Shown here: piece after piece, positions 59,630 through 64,000 of the stretch
Layout: every line of letters begins with the position of its first letter
How positions within the stretch are numbered: the first letter of the stretch is position 1
From: Cyathus striatus
Taxonomy: Eukaryota > Basidiomycota > Agaricomycetes > Agaricales > Nidulariaceae
Assembly: GCA_025738555.1 (NCBI GenBank)
Contig: JAOVFP010000005.1
Span: forward strand, 744,001 to 808,000
DNA length: 64,000 nucleotides
Direction of reading: 5' to 3'
Translations under genes and position numbers: made by a program
Notes under the pieces: model-generated
What the model was told of the DNA's origin: nothing
Database searches by the model: none
The model's input: only the letters and a program-made list of their open reading frames with translations

Positions 59630-61131
59630 TGTACATTCCGATTAAGCCATTAACCGAAAACCTAGTCCGAACAGCAAGCGCCCTAAGCGAATATCTAAGT
59701 GAGCTGTCAAAGCGCCGAAGGTCAGAGCTCAAAGATTTTGACGTGGTCGAGTGTGGTTGTCCGGCTTTCCATACTTTGGGGGCTACAGAACTGTTCAAAA
59801 TTTAAATTTATCTGAGACATAACTTGTATACCACCTGATATAATATTCAGACAATTTAAAGCTTCATTAATGTACTGTCATATCCGTGACAATCCCAGTA
59901 CCATTGGAGTCAACTCTGGGTTTACTCCGCTTTTAGTACGTTTCCTCTGGACTATGTATACTTGTTATATATAGAACTCTCCTTACTAATGTTTACTTGT
60001 TCCTTCCCTTTAATATTACTAGCGCAACACACAAGTTGAAGCCAATGTTCCACTACTCCCATACTTGTTCACTGCCTCCACACACCTTACTAACGTGTGC
60101 GAGTTACTCTGCTTCTTAGATTATCTCCTCCGAGGTTCTTGTCCCTAGTGGAATAGAACGGGACATGACATGTACTGAAAACAAGAGTAATAAGTTTGAT
60201 CACACATAATTGATATATGTGTTTTGTCTCCTACCAGTAAATATCATACTACATGTACAGTACTATTCTGAAGCATGAGTTCTACATATCCTCAGGAATT
60301 TCTGTAGTGCTACATTAGTCTATATAGTGGTTAAATATACAATTTCTTGGGTTTAACAATTAAGAAGGCTCACATAAATATCATTATAAGTATCTCAGTA
60401 TACAATTGCCTGTATGTTTTGATGTTTAAATAATTTATACTACATATATAGTACATCATATGTCCAAGATATTATGTAGAAATACCAACAAGAACAACTT
60501 CTGTAGACTAATTTGTAGATTGTATAACACAAATATAGCTGGTGAACTAGATTGTGTATATCATGCCATTAAATAAGTCCATTATGTTATAAAGTTTCGT
60601 TCCAGTAGCATACATCATGGAAAGTATATATACAGAATTTTAAGGTGGTGTGCACAGAGTGTAGTGTGCTACATTCTAATTCATGTGAGAACACCTCGCA
60701 TTTTTAGTATGATTGCCATTACTTTTGGCAACCACATGTGAGCTTGAAATATTGGACGTTCCTGTATCCTAACTGCTTGGAGCTTCTACATACTTACTGT
60801 GTATGGTGCATTGTCGACCAATCATTGACCAGACATTCAGGACTATCCTTTGATGAAAAAATATCTTCTCACCAGAACATAATAGTATGGATCTGCTCTT
60901 GTGAGCTCTGTGATCCCACATATTCTTTTGCCAATTTATACTGATTGCAGCTTGTGGGCCTTGGAAATTGGGCTGAGATGATAGTGAAGTTATTGATAAG
61001 TAACACCTGCAGGTACTAAGGATAACTGGAATTTCTGGGATCATTAAAAATAAATTTATGTGATGTCCCATTCAATAAACTTTCAGTAATACACCTGCTT
61101 GTGCACTTTCAACAGGTCTAACTACATATAT
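59630..61131. other. AT-rich stretch, no gene recognised
   Basis: No frame above about 100 codons and no exon chain. I see no repeat or RNA gene that I can support. Confidence 0.5.
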
Positions 61132-61555
61132 TGTAAGGCCTGCCAGTGGCCTACATATGAAATCACCTATAATATGTAGCCCACGTCAGAGTCTTAACAA
61201 CAATACAATTAAAATACGCACCAGACCATTATGCGCAAATGCCGAACAGGCCAGATCAAAGACGGAGAGCGATGAAGTCAGTGGAATACAAAGTTATTCC
61301 ACCAAAGTCGGCATGTTCCGAAACCAACCAATAAGTCACGTTCCGGACCAACCAACACCCTCAGAACCAAACAACCCCGAAACCAAACATCCTGATTTGG
61401 CTCGGACGACACCCATGGAATCGGACACAGCAATTGACAACGGCAGAAAAGTGACAACACTCAACACACGTTGCCGCATGCATCTCCTCAAAGCTATGTC
61501 CTTCTTTACTATAGTTTACTATTTAAATTTTATATGACTCACTTAGATATTTACA

Positions 61556-61563
61556 TATATAAA
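61556..61563 (+). promoter_or_regulatory. TATA box of the LTR promoter
   Basis: TATATAAA followed by CCCCTCTGTAGC and a pyrimidine-rich stretch, about 750 bp upstream of the gag start, as expected for an LTR U3-R boundary. Confidence 0.45.
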
Positions 61564-62310
61564 CCCCTCTGTAGCTAGCTACTCCTCTTCAGTGAAATAC
61601 ACCCCATTATATCCATCTCTATTCTCATCTAGTCGTGTTAAGGGTCAGTGGCTCTAGGATTGAGCAGCCCTTAATCAGTGTATCACCCAAGCTCTTCGTA
61701 TTCACTCTGGTTACTTTTATCTCGCACTCTATTGTAGTTTGACTCAAGCCTTTCAAAGCTACAACTACTTTACCTCATCAAGCACAACTTCAAATCGACG
61801 AAGCGCAACGGTTGACAGATGCAACCGTGCTCGCAAACAAACTCAAATTTACACATCGACACACTCTCTTACCCTTTCAACTTGGAGCCCACCGCGAGGG
61901 GGCTTCATTCGATTTGAAACTTCAAAATCTCACGAAGACCAGAAGGAAACAAATCACCGGTTCAGCAAAAACCGACACAAGTCCTCTCACAAGAACTACA
62001 TTTATCAATTAACAATCCACAAAACTCATCATTCGACTCGCTATCCGAAGTCGAAGACCTTCTTGCATATCCAGATTACACCCTTAACAAGTCCAACACT
62101 TCATCTCCAATCATGTCAGGAATTATCCCAGACAATGGAACCAGACAAAGCCCAATCCCAAACCCTATCAACCCAAACATTATTAACCCAGAAAATGTAA
62201 CTCCACTGGATTGTGCACCTCAGTCAACTCCACCACCCAACACTACTTGACCCAATGTAAAATTTGATCCAGATGAATGCGTAGGAAACCTCCGCAAGGC
62301 AGAATGGACC

Positions 62311-63885
62311 ATGGATGAGGATGCATATCAGGAGCAGAGCAATGTCCAAGGGCCACTTCCAAGAGCACGCAGAACCATGCCATCACCTGGAGAAAAAGCC
62401 ACACCATCATTTGACGGCAGCCCAGTAACTCTGGATCGATTCTTTAGATGCATTCATAATCTTGCAGTAGCAAGTGGACTCACTGATAGCGAAGAAATCC
62501 AGTGGACCTTCGAATATCTAGACCAGTGCGTGGAAGACTTATGGCGTGCACGCACCAAGAATGCTCGTAGCAACTGGGAACAATTCAAAGAAGAAATCAG
62601 GAAATTGTACCCAGGATGCGAAGGGGAGAAGAAATATACAACTATAGATCTTGAATACTATTGTGCCACCCAATCGCAAAAGATAATGACAGGATGGTAT
62701 CAACTGGGCGAATACTATAGAGGATTTTTGACCTTTGCAGAATACCTCAAAGAAAAGGGGAAAGTCACCGACAGGGAAATAAGTAACTCCTTCATGACTG
62801 GCTTCCCTATTGAATTCCGAGCAAGAATTAGAAATGAGTTACACATGTTGGAACCCAAGCACGAACTAGACGAACCTTGGAAACTTGAAGAAATATATCA
62901 AGCAGCCATGCACCTCCTCCCACCAAATGATGGTACAACGGGTGGCGGCACACAAATGTTCGGAATGCCTGTCCAACCAATCCAATACCCTGGTTACGAA
63001 CCATACACACAGACAGCTGCAGCACCATATTCACAATATCCCACATATAACCAAGTACCCCAAATTCAACCAATGCATGGATATACACTAAACAACCAAC
63101 AGCAACAACCATACGGACAAAACCAGGCCATGTCAGTACCACAGATCACAGGCTACAATCAAGGAATTCAAAACCAAACTGTCCCCGGATATGTCCCAAA
63201 CTATGGTTCACAGTCCTACCAGAACCCAGGATACAATATGAACACTCTAACAAACTTATACCTGGTGCAAGGACAAAATCCGAACCTACCCCAGGCCAAC
63301 AACGTCCAAGCAACCCAAGCGTCAGTCTCCAAAAACTACTATGATGAGACAGCCATTGAGCATCTTATGAACTCTGAATCCCTGGTGCAAACCCTTGCAG
63401 TAAAAGTACTGGCATTAGCCAAAGAAGAAGACAAAAAGAAGTCCCACACAAATACTGAGACTCCAGGCAGCTCATCATGTTTTAACGGATGCCTATTTTG
63501 CTCAGAAGCAGGCCACATAATAGCAAATTGTCCATATATCGCAGAATACGAAAAGAAAGGACTGTGCAAACTTGGACGAGGCAATATGGTCCTCTCGCCA
63601 GAAGGAATCCGTATCACTAACAAGCTGGCTCAAGGAAAAAATATCAAAGAACGCCTGGACAACTGGAACAGGGGACGTGCCGAAAACATCGCTCATGCTC
63701 AAAAAGTTATGACTAACTGTGTCAAAGCGGTCCCTATTGCCAAAGCAGATCAGTTCTCATGGGAAGTCCTAACCGAGAAACCCATGACTGCCAGCATAGA
63801 AGAAATAAGCAGTGATGCAGATGATGAAGAAAAACTGCTTACACAGCACCTAGGATTCCCGCGTGGTCCCCCACTGTGGTACTAA
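62311..63885 (+). CDS. Gypsy-type gag polyprotein, 524 aa
   Basis: Residues 30-210 form the retrotransposon gag capsid-like domain (FDGSPVTLDRFFRCIH; WEQFKEEIRKLYPG; YYRGFLTFAEYL; FMTGFPIEFRARI). Residues 210-350 are Gln/Tyr/Pro-rich and disordered. A CCHC zinc knuckle begins at Cys 394 (CLFCSEAGHIIANC), followed by YEKKGLCKLG, as usual in basidiomycete Gypsy gags. Gag packages the element RNA into particles. An earlier in-frame ATG at 62113 would add 66 residues, but a TGA at 62248 interrupts it, so either the shorter start is real or this copy carries a stop. No other damage is seen. Confidence 0.85.
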   Translation: MDEDAYQEQSNVQGPLPRARRTMPSPGEKATPSFDGSPVTLDRFFRCIHNLAVASGLTDSEEIQWTFEYLDQCVEDLWRARTKNARSNWEQFKEEIRKLYPGCEGEKKYTTIDLEYYCATQSQKIMTGWYQLGEYYRGFLTFAEYLKEKGKVTDREISNSFMTGFPIEFRARIRNELHMLEPKHELDEPWKLEEIYQAAMHLLPPNDGTTGGGTQMFGMPVQPIQYPGYEPYTQTAAAPYSQYPTYNQVPQIQPMHGYTLNNQQQQPYGQNQAMSVPQITGYNQGIQNQTVPGYVPNYGSQSYQNPGYNMNTLTNLYLVQGQNPNLPQANNVQATQASVSKNYYDETAIEHLMNSESLVQTLAVKVLALAKEEDKKKSHTNTETPGSSSCFNGCLFCSEAGHIIANCPYIAEYEKKGLCKLGRGNMVLSPEGIRITNKLAQGKNIKERLDNWNRGRAENIAHAQKVMTNCVKAVPIAKADQFSWEVLTEKPMTASIEEISSDADDEEKLLTQHLGFPRGPPLWY

Positions 63886-64000
63886 CTAGGCGGCACTCTG
63901 GTTAACTGCGCAGATCAGACGGGATGTGGTGCTTTCAGAGTCCTATGGCTCAAGCCCTCGAACAGAGCTTCCCAAGCTCCTGCATAACCGCCTACCATTC

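Larger units (their letters stand above)
61132..64000 (+). mobile_element. 5-prime part of a Gypsy-type LTR retrotransposon
   Basis: A gag gene (62311-63885) lies behind about 600 bp that looks like an LTR. The block starts TGTAAGGCCTGCC at 61132, contains a TATA motif (TATATAAA at 61556-61563) followed by a C/T-rich transcription start region, and runs to about 61740. The LTR limits are guesses, because the second LTR and pol lie outside the window. The pol region should begin soon after 63885. Confidence 0.6.

Overview
The window looks like repeat-rich nuclear DNA of a mushroom-forming basidiomycete (Agaricomycete). I base this on short phase-consistent introns of about 45-60 nt, an intact Kyakuja-Dileera-Zisupton (KDZ) transposase with a CxC2-type cysteine cluster, a Crinkler-type effector gene, an alpha-type protein kinase relic, an Agaricomycete-wide expanded hypothetical family with a GGP-x-P / WW signature, and Gypsy, Tc1/mariner and pogo-type elements typical of such genomes. 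Family assignments come from recognising motifs in translations, not from a database search. I cannot name the species.

Layout. 1-552: end of a transposon-like ORF. 553-2236: a TIR element with palindromic arms, a tRNA-like relic and a strand-asymmetric low-complexity core. 2498-4599: an intact seven-exon gene of unknown function. 4600-7149: no clear gene, some dispersed relics. 7150-11575: a 4.4-kb transposase-less element with very large inverted arms of tandem repeats. 11629-13924: two head-to-head Crinkler headers, one a degenerate fragment and the other a complete header-plus-kinase gene. 13925-16581: no clear gene. 16582-18253: an intact five-exon coiled-coil gene. 18281-24760: a small hairpin element followed by a 6.2-kb TIR element that carries fragments of the TFIIH helicase XPB/Ssl2 and of a protein kinase. 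24765-26321: rve-type integrase relic. 26788-32940: alpha-kinase gene relic, split by a MITE in an intron and a mariner in an exon. 32950-37380: more fragments of that mariner family.

37614-56164 (possibly 37381-56334): an 18.6-kb element bounded by inverted repeats and by roughly 1-kb arrays of a 64-bp repeat. It holds a complete nine-exon KDZ transposase (1162 aa, all exon phases agree, D/D/E residues present), a complete-looking Agaricomycete hypothetical gene as cargo, a wax-synthase-like fragment and several tandem repeats. The 4.4-kb element at 7150-11575 has matching terminal sequence and the same repeat core, so the two look like an autonomous and a non-autonomous partner.

56165-64000: tandem repeats, an internally deleted pogo-type element and the 5-prime part of a Gypsy LTR retrotransposon (promoter and gag) that runs off the window.

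Genes I believe may still make protein: 2498-4599, 12147-13924, 16582-18253, 42434-45085, 50915-54839 and the gag at 62311-63885. Everything else recognisable is broken. The dominant biology is nested transposition and gene capture around a few host or effector-like genes.
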